Shown: positions 53,601 through 62,251 of the stretch, in pieces
How positions within the stretch are numbered: position 1 is the first letter of the stretch
Layout: every line of letters begins with the position of its first letter
DNA from: Chthonomonas calidirosea T49
GTDB lineage: Bacteria > Armatimonadota > Chthonomonadetes > Chthonomonadales > Chthonomonadaceae
Length of the DNA stretch: 64,000 nt
Assembly (NCBI RefSeq): GCF_000427095.1
Contig: NC_021487.1
Location: 310,001 to 374,000 of the forward strand
Direction of reading: 5' to 3'
The notes under the pieces: generated by a model
What the model was told of the DNA's origin: nothing
Seen by the model: only the letters and a program-made list of their open reading frames with translations
Database searches by the model: none
Made by a program: the position numbers and the translations under genes

Positions 53601-54345
53601 GTACATAACAAGCCAGAATTTCGATAGACGTGCCTATGATCTTCTCAACTGCATTACTGTGGTGCCTGGTGCTGCTGGTGCGATAAGGCGATCTGCTTTA
53701 GTGGAGGTTGGCGGGTATACATCGGATACTTTAGCCGAAGATACCGACCTAACTTGGAAGTTGCGTCGAGCCGGTTGGCGTATTCGGAATGACAGCTCTG
53801 CGTGGGCCTACACAGAAGCTCCCGAGCATTTAAATGCTCTAGCAAGGCAGCGCTTTCGATGGGCTTTCGGTACCCTTCAGTGTCTATGGAAACATCGCCA
53901 CGCGTTGTTCGAGGAAGGCACCTTTGGTTGGGTCGCACTGCCAAGCTTATGGGTCTATCAAATTCTCTTTCCCGCCGTATCACCCTTCATGGACATTGGA
54001 ATTCTGTATGCGTTGATAGAACATAACTTTATCGCCTTCGGATCGCTTTTTGCGTTAATGACGGGCATTGAGATGCTAGCAGCTTGGATAGCGCTGTGCA
54101 TGGATCATGGCAATCGGCGCTTGCTTTGGTACTTACCTCTGCAACGCTTTGTTTATCGTCAATTGATGTATTACGTGGTCTTGAAGTCGCTTTGGGTAGC
54201 CACGCGCGGTTCGGCTGTGGGGTGGAACAAGCTAGAGCGAAGCGGCACGGCTCAGTTGGGCATAAAAAAGCCTTTGCCTGTACCTGGGGTCAAAGAGACG
54301 GTTACGCCAGAGCTGATCGAACCACCAAAGGCCGGCAAGTTGTGA
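50614..54345 (+). CDS. GH18-CE4-GT2 multidomain membrane protein
   Basis: 1243 residues from the ATG at 50614, overlapping the previous gene by 56 bases. The order is: cytoplasmic N-terminus, membrane helix (about 49-71), coiled segment, GH18-like barrel (about 155-500, 'GINIDFEQ' with catalytic Glu286), and CE4 domain (about 575-790; 'TFDDGPD' from 585, 'NHTWDH', 'FRPPYGG', 'LLHDAGG'). Membrane segments near 812-850 lead to a GT2 domain ('VVDDGSKD', 'SLDADT', 'EDTDLTWKLRR', 'RQRFRW') with C-terminal membrane helices. The GT2 resembles NodC/PgaC-type GlcNAc polymerases. The protein may make, deacetylate and cut an amino-sugar polymer. Confidence 0.93.
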   Translation: MPREFNLPPSEDSTPEPNRPELDTVNWDEPRQQPVFYDAGQRRWRVVRRVLFLTFGAVFAGFVVLVVSLFARPLVPYTALPKLAPVRDVGNLDPIATEHAVFKRHELDVKLQRDKQALLAIQKERRMLRLRRHERAQAYLRLLAAQAPRMLDRGGPVVAGFYVDWEHTSIVSAEQHIDNLTHLIPEWLHLKPSGFDYADPSQVPFVDARPKSDGALIQLARAHHVAILPLINNYTSRPGQELGDGQWDTNAVDALVTDADARANFISQLRLWLLDHHMQGINIDFEQIDVDDREALVEFMRELYRALHPYGLLVTQEVELENQAYDIPALARWCDWIVPMFYDEHAGGTSPGPIAGIDWTRHDLKLLLEKVPPQKVVMGIGNYAYNWVDEPGQTDAVSLSYQEAVETARESQPDAVVHLDPKSLNPVFSYWEDAVDASGNRFAQKHVVWMLDAVSAYDQLVIGRKYHVRGGALWVLGDEDPTIWSFYHKALWHGNWEQILAKGALDRIVFAGAGLVDFDGEGALLQPKAEPHVGERTVTLDTQTGLAVAEAYRKDAQGHFLFPTSYLIRRYGGADNLRHKEVLLTFDDGPDPEWTPKILDILKRYRVPAVFFVCGRNAEAFPYLIKREWEEGHLIGNHTWDHPELDELPAAQQIVELNATQRVIQAITGHSTVLFRPPYGGDVEPTTGSEIRPLVLAGKLNYITVGEMDDPQDWRLYDLKPGTGTPDPSRPRSVESIVNDVLNQIGSGSVVLLHDAGGDRSRTVAALPQIITRLRARGYRFVDLPHLVSIPRTRLMPPVTGKDVVLAGTDHYVFLFSYIFQRVLTTLFLLSIVLGISRVLILMLLAIPQYFKEKRRVFPTRYQPTVSVVIAAYNEEKVICKTVEALLASDYPNLEIVVVDDGSKDKTAALVQERFAGVPNVKLIRKPNGGKASALNRGIREACGEIIVSLDADTLFAPDTIWRLVRHFADPQVGAVSGNVRVGNARNLITKWQSLEYITSQNFDRRAYDLLNCITVVPGAAGAIRRSALVEVGGYTSDTLAEDTDLTWKLRRAGWRIRNDSSAWAYTEAPEHLNALARQRFRWAFGTLQCLWKHRHALFEEGTFGWVALPSLWVYQILFPAVSPFMDIGILYALIEHNFIAFGSLFALMTGIEMLAAWIALCMDHGNRRLLWYLPLQRFVYRQLMYYVVLKSLWVATRGSAVGWNKLERSGTAQLGIKKPLPVPGVKETVTPELIEPPKAGKL

Positions 54346-54371
54346 GAGCTAGCAATGGGCTAACCACTTAA

Positions 54372-55277
54372 TTAGCAGATGACGGGTCGAAGCGCTGCCC
54401 CGCCATGTCCCATAGGGTGTTCTCCCACCCAGCGTTCATCTACCGGCTCTGAGGCGAGTTGGTAACGTGAGTCGGTAGACAGACGAATGCGCTTTGAGCG
54501 ATTATCGAGGCTTGCATGCACGAGATACACGTTAAAAGCAAGGAGGTCGCCCATACGGAAGAGAGGCGACGTAAGCCAACGCCCTCCTAGATGGTCTCGA
54601 AGGCGCGATGGGTTCTTGGAAAGCATTCCAAAGGCGCCAGTGCCCGGCCTCTTATCGGGGCGGTTTTCACACCAGGTATCCACATCTTTTTGGCAATAGA
54701 CCTCTCTAAGGCGGGAGTGTTTGTGGGAGTTTTCCAGTATCATAAGGCCGCCTTCCATAAGGTCTATATCGTCTATAGGTGTCCAGGAAGTAAAGAGGTT
54801 ATGGGTGCCTCGTCCCATATAGACGATATCGCAATGAGGGGGTGTAGAGTTTCCAGGGCTTACGGCGCGGACCCAGGTGTAGTCGAAGTGACGGACTTCA
54901 CCGCCAAGAAGTTGCTCGTAAAACTTCATCATGCGCCCCGAGTAGAGAACCTGCCAGAGCGAAGGGTTATCATGAGCTAGTTCTGGCATGAAGCCAACGT
55001 TGATGCCCTCTTTGGCAATGGCTTCCATTGGGTCGGTGTCCGGCTGAAGCAGTCCTTTTTCTGCAAGGCGTTTCGTTAGTTCACGGCGTGCTTCTATCAC
55101 CTGTTGGCGATCAAGGTAGCCGGGGAGATAGAGATAGCCCTCTTCTGCCATACGCTGGCGCAATGCTTCTGGGTCGTCGGCGATATCCGAAGAGTCGCGA
55201 AGCCAGCCAAATTTGTGAGGCGAGGTATCTATCGGTTTGTGTAGGCATGTGAGCGCAGGAAGCGATGCAGTAGACAT
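54372..55277 (-). CDS. Phytanoyl-CoA dioxygenase (PhyH) family protein
   Basis: 301 residues. It is an Fe(II)/2-oxoglutarate-dependent oxygenase, as shown by the HxD pair 'PPHCDIVYMG', the distal His in 'YLVHASLDN', and the 2-oxoglutarate-binding Arg in 'RIRLSTDSRYQ'. Bacterial members hydroxylate diverse small molecules; the substrate is unknown. A GGAGG site precedes the ATG. It converges with the GH18-CE4-GT2 gene, 26 bases apart, and is followed on the minus strand by nothing in the window, so it is the end of this run. Confidence 0.9.
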   Translation of the reverse strand: MSTASLPALTCLHKPIDTSPHKFGWLRDSSDIADDPEALRQRMAEEGYLYLPGYLDRQQVIEARRELTKRLAEKGLLQPDTDPMEAIAKEGINVGFMPELAHDNPSLWQVLYSGRMMKFYEQLLGGEVRHFDYTWVRAVSPGNSTPPHCDIVYMGRGTHNLFTSWTPIDDIDLMEGGLMILENSHKHSRLREVYCQKDVDTWCENRPDKRPGTGAFGMLSKNPSRLRDHLGGRWLTSPLFRMGDLLAFNVYLVHASLDNRSKRIRLSTDSRYQLASEPVDERWVGEHPMGHGGAALRPVIC

Positions 55278-55294
55278 TTTTATCCTCCGTACTA

Positions 55295-55525
55295 TTACTG
55301 ATCGTTATCCTCTGCTGTATTGGAAGAATCGTCGTCAGTGTCCTGACTAGGGGCTGCAGGTTGAGCTGAAGCTTGGTCGGTAGCTGCGTCAGGATTATCT
55401 GCCTTAGGTTTTAGTCCAAAGTAGCTAAGGGCTTGGTCAGCTAACTCTTTCGCCTTATCACCAAAATGCGATTCGGCCTCGGTTTCAACTTCGTCAGCGA
55501 GAAGCTTTTTAATTTCGTCGTCCAT
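55295..55525 (-). CDS. Small acidic protein of unknown function
   Basis: 76 residues, rich in Asp and Glu, with a helical first half ('KKLLADEVETEAESHFG' region) and a disordered-looking tail of Ala, Pro, Ser and Asp ending 'TAEDNDQ'. There is no signal peptide, cysteine or membrane segment. It is translated between the inositol-phosphatase-like gene and phyH, with short gaps on both sides, so it is likely part of that transcript. It resembles small stress or chaperone-like acidic proteins only in composition. Confidence 0.65.
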   Translation of the reverse strand: MDDEIKKLLADEVETEAESHFGDKAKELADQALSYFGLKPKADNPDAATDQASAQPAAPSQDTDDDSSNTAEDNDQ

Positions 55526-55545
55526 AGCGAACTCCTCTCGGTATG

Positions 55546-56340
55546 TTATACCTCTTTTGAGTCTTGTAAGTTATCTATTGCTAGTTCAGCTCGTACAAGT
55601 TCATAGGTATTTGGTGGGGCGATAATGAAGGGTTCTCGTGTTTTGCCTTGCGTGAGAAGGGGTTTAAGTTCAACCGGCTGACCGGAAAAGTAGCGAGCTA
55701 CGCATCCTGCTTCCTTCGCCACAAGGAGAGCTGCTGCCATATCGTAAGCGCCTTCGCTCCATCCAACGAGGCAGGCGAGGCTGCCGCGCCCCACATAGGC
55801 GATATCAGCAGCGATGGAGCCGAGACAGCGTATCCGGCCATGGAGCGCTTTCGTGCGAAGGTTTTTGGCTGCCGCACTAGTGAATCCGATGGTATCTTCA
55901 AGATGGAGCACTGTACGATCTGGGGAATGAAGGCGTATGCCATTGCAGTAGCTGCCTTGCCCCAATTGCGCATAGAAGAGTTCATCGAGGCGAGGGATGT
56001 AGAACACACCGGCGACGGGCTCACCGTCAAGAAGTAAGGCAATAGAGACCCCCCAAATGGGGATATTGTAGACCATGTTTGTGGTACCGTCAATAGGGTC
56101 TACAGCCCAAAGAGGCCCGTCGGTAGAGCCATGCCAGCCCGTTTCTTCTCCAAGAAAGGCAAAATGTGGGTATCGGTTTTTGAGTTGCTCATAAAGGAAC
56201 CGTTCGATCTCACGGTCTACGCGAGTGACAAAGGTTTGATCGGGCTTAAGTTCGGCATGGAGGTTTTCTGCCATATCAAGGGCGTGACTGCCGGCTTCAC
56301 GGGCGAGGGCGCATAAAAAATCGCTATCTATGTCTACCAC
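55546..56340 (-). CDS. Inositol monophosphatase-family phosphatase
   Basis: 264 residues, GTG start with GAGGAA upstream. Metal-binding motifs are 'FLGEETGW' and 'WAVDPIDGTTNM', followed by 'GSIAADIAYVGRGSLACLVG', and the C-terminal Asp is in 'SEGAYDMAAALLVAKEAG', where the usual W-D signature is altered to Y-D. Members act on inositol phosphate, fructose 1,6-bisphosphate or 3'-phosphoadenosine-5'-phosphate. The substrate cannot be set by sequence alone. Confidence 0.92.
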   Translation of the reverse strand: MVDIDSDFLCALAREAGSHALDMAENLHAELKPDQTFVTRVDREIERFLYEQLKNRYPHFAFLGEETGWHGSTDGPLWAVDPIDGTTNMVYNIPIWGVSIALLLDGEPVAGVFYIPRLDELFYAQLGQGSYCNGIRLHSPDRTVLHLEDTIGFTSAAAKNLRTKALHGRIRCLGSIAADIAYVGRGSLACLVGWSEGAYDMAAALLVAKEAGCVARYFSGQPVELKPLLTQGKTREPFIIAPPNTYELVRAELAIDNLQDSKEV

Positions 56341-56399
56341 TGGACAAGGTTCCTCTCGTTTTAAGATACGGAATCATCTTACCAGGATCCCGCAATTAG

Positions 56400-57668
56400 C
56401 TAGGTAAGTTCCGGATTCGGGAGGTTCGAACGGTTATCTACATGGCGAAAAAGCAGGAAGTAGAGCACGAGGTAAAAGCCTTGAAGGCACGCAGCACAGT
56501 AGAAGGGAAGGGCGAGCTCGTCGGCTTGGAGCATCCATCCGCTGAGAGAGGGGCCCACTGCGGATGGGAAGCTAGAGGAGATATTGTTGATGCTGATACC
56601 TAGCGCCCTCCAACGCTCCGGAATCAGACCGATAGCTACGGCTTGGCGGGCACCGACGGTGCCGCGATTGAAGGCAGAGCGGAGAATGTAGAGAAGAGCG
56701 GCGAGTGGATAGGTAGGTGCCAACGGTAGAAGCACTAGCAAGAGAAGGCCTATGCTGCGGGGGATAACGACGGAGCGTATGAGCCCAACCCGTTGGGTAA
56801 GGTGTCCTGTGAGTAAGGCGGAGATGCCGGTCAGAAGAAAAGTAAATAGAAAAGCCGAACCGATGCGTTCAGGCCCAACATGATAGCGAACAGCAAACCA
56901 ATAAGAGATAAGGGGGCTTGTCATCCCGATGGCAAAGCCGTTGAAGGCGTTCGTAAGAGAGAGCAAAATCAGCATGCGAAAGTCGCGTAGCCCCTCTTGT
57001 ATGCGGATGCGGATAGAGGGACTTGTGGAGTGAGGAGATTGGATGGGCGGTTTGGGCGCGATATCGGGCACGGTAGAGAGCACACCAACGGCGAAGATGG
57101 CGGCGAGGATAGGAAGCAGGAAGAGCGGTCGAAACGCACTATCCCCATGAAACAAGGGTTGCCATAGAGGTTGGAGAGCAGCTAGGAGCGAGCCCACAGC
57201 CATGCCAAAAAAGCCGGCAGCGGAGTTTAAACTGAAGGCGTTTCCGCGCTCTTGGGAGTGTAAGAAACCGGCGAGCCAGGCTGTCTCTACGGCCGAAAAC
57301 GGTCCGGCTGCTCCGTTTTGTCCACGCCCTAGATTCCCCACAAAGGCTGCAACGGTAATGAGAAAGCGGCCGGAATAGAACAGCATCGGGAGTAGAATGA
57401 GGCCGACGAGCGACTGGTGGAGAAGAAGCAACCGTTTTGGCCCCATTTTATCGCCGAGGGCACCGAAGAAAAGGCTAAGCGCGGCGTTAATAAGGCCAAT
57501 TGCACTTAGCAGCAGCCCAATAGCGGCAGCGCTCCAGCCTAGCTCACGTAGATAAAGGGTAAAGGAGACGATCATAGCTCCTTGTCCAACAGCTCTTACC
57601 CCACGCACGAGAATGAGACGTCGCGCATAAGGGGAAGAAGGACAAAAAGCTTGCAGCGCGCCAAGCAT
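56400..57668 (-). CDS. Major facilitator superfamily transporter, 12-helix
   Basis: 422 residues with about 12 hydrophobic segments. An MFS loop motif between helices 2 and 3 is present ('FFGALGDKMGPKRLLL') and repeats weakly in the second half ('LTGHLTQRVGLIRSV'). 'NRGTVGARQAVAIGLIPE' lies near helix 10. It begins five bases after the DHA2 transporter stop with AAAGG as ribosome site, so the two are co-transcribed. Substrate unknown; sugar or drug export are both plausible. Confidence 0.9.
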   Translation of the reverse strand: MLGALQAFCPSSPYARRLILVRGVRAVGQGAMIVSFTLYLRELGWSAAAIGLLLSAIGLINAALSLFFGALGDKMGPKRLLLLHQSLVGLILLPMLFYSGRFLITVAAFVGNLGRGQNGAAGPFSAVETAWLAGFLHSQERGNAFSLNSAAGFFGMAVGSLLAALQPLWQPLFHGDSAFRPLFLLPILAAIFAVGVLSTVPDIAPKPPIQSPHSTSPSIRIRIQEGLRDFRMLILLSLTNAFNGFAIGMTSPLISYWFAVRYHVGPERIGSAFLFTFLLTGISALLTGHLTQRVGLIRSVVIPRSIGLLLLVLLPLAPTYPLAALLYILRSAFNRGTVGARQAVAIGLIPERWRALGISINNISSSFPSAVGPSLSGWMLQADELALPFYCAACLQGFYLVLYFLLFRHVDNRSNLPNPELT

Positions 57669-57673
57669 TGCCT

Positions 57674-59302
57674 TTAGTGCATGGCCTCCGCCGCCGCGTT
57701 GGTGGAGGGCTTACGGCGCACGCGCATGATCAGCACGAGTGGTGAGACGCATAGAGTAGAGATCCCGATGAGGAGGAAGGCGTTGTTGAAAGCCATAGTG
57801 GCCGCCTGACTTTGGACCGTGTAGGAGATAAGCGCCAAGGCCATTTTGTGGGCTTGGACGGCGTCATGCCCTCGTGTCATGAGATAGTGTTGTAGCATGG
57901 TAAGGCGGCTTTGAAAGTAAGGATTTTCGGGATAGAGGTGGGTACTTAGCATCGTGGCATGGAAGCGTTCCATGTTATCAAGATAGGTGCTTAGGATAGC
58001 GATCCCGAACGAGCCGCCGAGCTGACGGCACAGGTTCAGAAGGGAGGCGCCTTGGGCGATCTCCACTCCTTTAAGGCTGTTGAAGGCCACGAGGTTAATA
58101 GGAGTAAACAGGAGGCCTAGCCCAAGCCCACGAATAATAAGGGCGAGACGTACGGCCGGCTCACCACTTTGGGGGGTAAGGTGGGCTAGGGACCACATCG
58201 AGTAGATAAATAGGGTAAGACCAGTCCAAATGAAGATGCGTGGGTCAGCCCGCATCACTTTTCCGTTTAGCATTCTGCCACAGAACATAGCGGCGATACC
58301 GGTTGCGATGCCACCGGGCATAAGCACCAAACCTGTAAGGGTCGCCGTAAAGCCGAGAACGTTTTGTGCGAAAAGGGGATAGAGGAAAACACCCCCATAA
58401 AGGCCAAAACCAAGGATAAGAAAGAGAATGAGCGCGGCGCTGAGATCGCGATTTCGGGTGACACGAAAGTTAACAACAGGCGATGTATTACGCGGTGAAA
58501 GCTCCCATATGACCATAGCGATGAGAGCTATGGCCGAAAGAATCGTTAGTCGCGTGATAACGGGATCATCAAACCAGTTGTTACGATTGCCCTCTTCCAG
58601 AACATATTGCAGTGAGCCAAGCCCAACCGCTAAAAGACTTATGCCGAGCCAGTCCACCTTTTCGATCTGCATTTTATGCTTGGCTTCTGTTAGGAAGAGT
58701 CCTATGATGAGGGCCGCTACAATTCCGATAGGAACGTTAACAAAGAATATCCACGGCCAGGTGTAGTTGTCGGTAATCCAGCCTCCGATGGTGGGGCCGA
58801 GAGTTGGAGCGATGATGACTCCCATTACGTAGATGGCCTGCACGGTGCCCTGTTGTTCTCGAGGAAATATCTCACGAATGGTGGCCTGAACGGTCGAAAT
58901 GAACGCCGCTCCGCCGGCTCCTTGAACGATTCGCCACAAGACGATCTCTCCGAGAGTGCGTGAGGTGCCGCACATAAAGGAGGCAGAGATGAAGAGGATA
59001 ATAGAGCTGACAAGATAGCGCTTTCGCCCAAAGCGTGAGGCAAGCCAAGCGGTAAGCGGAAGGACGATCACGTTAGAGAGGATATATCCGGTAGCGACCC
59101 AGCTGATCTCCTCTGTCGTTGCCCCCACGTTTCCGGCCATTTGCGGCAGAGAGACGTTAACGATGGTGGTATCCAAAACCTCGAGAATGGCTGTAGTGAT
59201 CAGCCCCACGAGAATAATCCAGCGATACGGCGACAGCTCTTCACCCGTATCGGTCAAAACAACACGACGCCCGTTCTTAGCAGCAAGGTTAGAGGCTGTC
59301 AT
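57674..59302 (-). CDS. DHA2-family (EmrB/QacA-like) multidrug exporter
   Basis: 542 residues with about 14 membrane segments. 'LDTTIVNVSLPQMAGNVGATTEEISWVATGY' class residues and 'WLASRFGRKRYL' are the classic DHA2 opening; 'VQATIREIFPREQQGTVQAIY' and 'GPTIGGWITDNYTWPWIFFVNVPIG' complete motif C. In Gram-negatives EmrB pairs with EmrA. A candidate EmrA-like fusion protein is in this window at 44462-46084, on the opposite strand and with its own MarR gene. It is upstream of and coupled to the MFS gene. Confidence 0.94.
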   Translation of the reverse strand: MTASNLAAKNGRRVVLTDTGEELSPYRWIILVGLITTAILEVLDTTIVNVSLPQMAGNVGATTEEISWVATGYILSNVIVLPLTAWLASRFGRKRYLVSSIILFISASFMCGTSRTLGEIVLWRIVQGAGGAAFISTVQATIREIFPREQQGTVQAIYVMGVIIAPTLGPTIGGWITDNYTWPWIFFVNVPIGIVAALIIGLFLTEAKHKMQIEKVDWLGISLLAVGLGSLQYVLEEGNRNNWFDDPVITRLTILSAIALIAMVIWELSPRNTSPVVNFRVTRNRDLSAALILFLILGFGLYGGVFLYPLFAQNVLGFTATLTGLVLMPGGIATGIAAMFCGRMLNGKVMRADPRIFIWTGLTLFIYSMWSLAHLTPQSGEPAVRLALIIRGLGLGLLFTPINLVAFNSLKGVEIAQGASLLNLCRQLGGSFGIAILSTYLDNMERFHATMLSTHLYPENPYFQSRLTMLQHYLMTRGHDAVQAHKMALALISYTVQSQAATMAFNNAFLLIGISTLCVSPLVLIMRVRRKPSTNAAAEAMH

Positions 59303-59494
59303 AGGTGATTAACTTTCTCATTTTTGGCATATTTTGAGGTATTTCCCTAAGGATATACGAAGGAGTTAACCAAGTTGCTGCTTTATCCGCTTACGAAAGG
59401 CATAAACAGATGAGGTTCTTCTGAGGCTGCGTCGAGCAGGATCGAAAAGAGACGAGTGTGAAACGTAGTTTTGAGCAGAGACGGAGGTAAGCGT

Positions 59495-60271
59495 ATGAGC
59501 GTCGGGAGAGTGGAAGAGCGCACCTACTATTCTCAAGCGTTAAAGCGCACTCAACCTTTTAGTGTCTACTTGCCGGAGCTGAATAGAAATGAACAGCTGC
59601 CCTTGCTCATCCTACTGCATGGAAGGGGTGGGAGCCACAGAGATTGGTTCGAGCAGACCCGTGCGATTCGATATTTGGCCGGTTACTACCTCTGTGTGGT
59701 TTGTCCTCAAGGGGACGATGGGTGGTATACGGATGCATTCGATGGTTCAGGGGCTTATGAGACCGACCTGATCGCCTGTCTGATACCTCATTTGCAGGCC
59801 ACACTTCCAATAGCCCCGCCTGGGAAGGCTTGGGCGATTGAGGGGTTGTCGATGGGCGGATATGGGGCCATTAAGCTTGCATTGAGGCACTACAAGCTCT
59901 TTGGTACTGCTGTGAGTCATAGTGGCGCTTTCGACATTACACAAAGTACTCACCCTCACCCGGTTTTCGGCGATCTGCAGACATGTAGACGCTTTCGTCG
60001 GCAGCACAACGTCTATGCTTTAGCTGAAGAGGCTCTTTGTCGTTACCCCTACGAACGGGCAGCTCTTTGGATCGATTGTGGCTTGCAGGATGAGTTGTTA
60101 GCAAGCACACGACGTTTTCATAACCATCTCCATTTCATCGGTTATGGGCATGAGTATAAGGAAGAGCCTGGTTATCATACCTGGCCTTACTGGGACCGAG
60201 CCTTTCGTGCGGCATTACCGTGGGTTGCGCAGCGTGTGGGGGCAAAATCGGTTGGTGGGCGCTTTAAGTAG
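59495..60271 (+). CDS. Esterase (S-formylglutathione hydrolase/tributyrin esterase-like)
   Basis: 258 residues from the ATG at 59495 with GGAGGT six bases upstream. Alpha/beta hydrolase of the esterase-D class: 'LLILLHGRGGSHRDW' (oxyanion), Ser in 'IEGLSMGGYGAIKLAL', acid near 'DCGLQDELL', His in 'PGYHTWPYWDR'. No signal peptide, so cytoplasmic. Family members hydrolyse short acyl esters, including acetylated sugars. Position just ahead of a GH29 fucosidase would fit removal of acetyl groups from glycans, but that is inference. Confidence 0.88.
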   Translation: MSVGRVEERTYYSQALKRTQPFSVYLPELNRNEQLPLLILLHGRGGSHRDWFEQTRAIRYLAGYYLCVVCPQGDDGWYTDAFDGSGAYETDLIACLIPHLQATLPIAPPGKAWAIEGLSMGGYGAIKLALRHYKLFGTAVSHSGAFDITQSTHPHPVFGDLQTCRRFRRQHNVYALAEEALCRYPYERAALWIDCGLQDELLASTRRFHNHLHFIGYGHEYKEEPGYHTWPYWDRAFRAALPWVAQRVGAKSVGGRFK

Positions 60272-60335
60272 GAGAATCATGCTAGAAGGTCGAAGTTAAT
60301 AAAATAATACGACAGGATGGAGGAGTTCGGAGGCC

Positions 60336-62153
60336 ATGTGGAGCAAGAGGACAAAGCGACTTGTTTTTTGTGCTGTAACGGGAGCTTGCATAACTATTGG
60401 CTCGCGACTGCTGGCACAATCGTGGCCTGATCTCATGGTGAATCCTGAGACTCATGAGACAAAGGCACAGTTTGCTAAGCGAACGGCCTGGTGGCGGGAG
60501 GCCAAATTTGGGATGTTCATTCACTGGGGCATCTACGCCGTTCCTGCCGATTCCTCGCAAGGTGCGGCGGAATGGTATTTCTCCAATCACACCACAATTG
60601 ACCCAGCAACCGGCAAGCCGAGGCATCTGCAAGTTGCGGAGTACGAAAAGTTTGCAAAACAGTTCGACCCAGTGAAATTCAACGCAGAACAGTGGGTTTC
60701 TATCGCAAAACGGGCTGGTATGAGATATATCGTCATTACGAGCAAGCATCATGATGGATTCTGTATGTTTCGTACGCGCTTAACTTCCTACAATATCGTG
60801 GATGCCACTCCCTATCACCATGATCCGATGGCCGACTTGGCTCGCGCATGTCGGGAACAAGGTCTGCATTTTGGGTTTTACTACTCCTTTATGGATTGGC
60901 ATGCTCCAGACTATCTTCCGCGTCGTCCATGGGATACGCGCCCGACGGAGGGAGCAAGTTTGGAGCGTTACGTGGAGTATGTAAAAGGACAGCTTCGTGA
61001 GCTGTTAACGCAATACGGCCCCATTAGCGTTTTGTGGTTTGATGGCGGTTGGGAGCATACGGCGCAGGAAGAGCACGCTCTCGAGATCGTCCAACTTATC
61101 CGCTCTCTTCAGCCTAACATCATTATCAACGATCGTTTGAATTTGCCGGAGGATTACTCTACCCCGGAACAGACCATTCCATCGGCACCGCTCCCTAACG
61201 GTAGGTTATGGGAAACTTGTATGACGATCAACAACACATGGGGCTACTCGAAGAACGACACGGATTTCAAATCGGCGACACAACTAATTCGCGATCTTTG
61301 CTTGATCGTGGGAAGGGGCGGCAATTTTCTCCTAAACGTAGGGCCGACGGCGGAGGGCATCATTCCCCAACCAGAGGTGGATCGCCTCCTCGCCATAGGG
61401 GATTGGCTGCGTGTGAATGGAGCTTCTATTTATGGCACCGAGGCTGGGCCGTTTCGTCGTCTACCGTTTGATGGAAGCTGCACGAAAAAAGGCAACAGAC
61501 TCTATTTGCAAGTATTTAACTGGCCACAGGATGGGATGCTACGCCTGCCAGGCCTCAAAACAAGGGTTTTGGAGGCGAGATGCCTGTTGAATAACCAGCG
61601 ACTTCCGGTGACGACAGGCGCAGATGGTGTTATGATCGGCAAACCGGATAGGCTTGATCCTGCAGCGACCGTTATTGCCCTTAAGCTTGCAGGAGCACCG
61701 GAAGTAGAGAACGTACCCATCGTGGAAAAGCCTGGTGGGGATGGTCGTTTTTGGCTACCGGCGACAGATGCCGATATTCATGGCGAGCACGCTCAGCTGG
61801 AGACTAAGGGAGGCCAACCGAACATCGGATATTGGACGGATGTGCATGATACGGTGAGTTGGCTTTTGAAGGTTCCTCAGAGCGGGGACTACGAGGTACG
61901 GCTTATCTATGCTTGTGAGCCAGCAAGCGCAGGTAGCACATTTCAAGTGGTAGTCGCATCAAAAGACGCGCCGGAGTCTCGACTAAGTGGAGAGGTCACA
62001 GCGACGGGAGGATGGGATGATTTCCGTTCAATGGCGCTAGAGGGGCATCTGCACCTGCAGGCTGGTGTCGTTACCTTGAAGGTAATACCCATAACGATGC
62101 CTCATGGAGCAGTGATGAATCTGCGTGCTATAGAGCTGATCCCTCAGTCTTAA
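60336..62153 (+). CDS. Alpha-L-fucosidase, GH29, with C-terminal accessory domain
   Basis: 605 residues. A signal peptide spans about 1-28, ending 'SRLLAQS', so it is exported. The GH29 barrel (about 35-365) has 'REAKFGMFIHWGIYAVPA', 'TSKHHDGFCMF' and the nucleophile Asp236 in 'VLWFDGGWEH'. Beta-sandwich regions follow; the last (about 455-605) resembles the carbohydrate-binding module found after many fucosidases. It releases terminal alpha-L-fucose from plant or microbial glycans. A GGAGG site precedes the ATG; the gene follows the esterase by 64 bases. Confidence 0.95.
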   Translation: MWSKRTKRLVFCAVTGACITIGSRLLAQSWPDLMVNPETHETKAQFAKRTAWWREAKFGMFIHWGIYAVPADSSQGAAEWYFSNHTTIDPATGKPRHLQVAEYEKFAKQFDPVKFNAEQWVSIAKRAGMRYIVITSKHHDGFCMFRTRLTSYNIVDATPYHHDPMADLARACREQGLHFGFYYSFMDWHAPDYLPRRPWDTRPTEGASLERYVEYVKGQLRELLTQYGPISVLWFDGGWEHTAQEEHALEIVQLIRSLQPNIIINDRLNLPEDYSTPEQTIPSAPLPNGRLWETCMTINNTWGYSKNDTDFKSATQLIRDLCLIVGRGGNFLLNVGPTAEGIIPQPEVDRLLAIGDWLRVNGASIYGTEAGPFRRLPFDGSCTKKGNRLYLQVFNWPQDGMLRLPGLKTRVLEARCLLNNQRLPVTTGADGVMIGKPDRLDPAATVIALKLAGAPEVENVPIVEKPGGDGRFWLPATDADIHGEHAQLETKGGQPNIGYWTDVHDTVSWLLKVPQSGDYEVRLIYACEPASAGSTFQVVVASKDAPESRLSGEVTATGGWDDFRSMALEGHLHLQAGVVTLKVIPITMPHGAVMNLRAIELIPQS

Positions 62154-62251
62154 GCCTCTACAAGCCGTAGCCGATAATCAGGAGACACATCTTGAGAGGG
62201 TTGGGAGGCCGTAACGGTTTGTGTGAGGTGTGCGAAGGAGAAGAGAGATTT

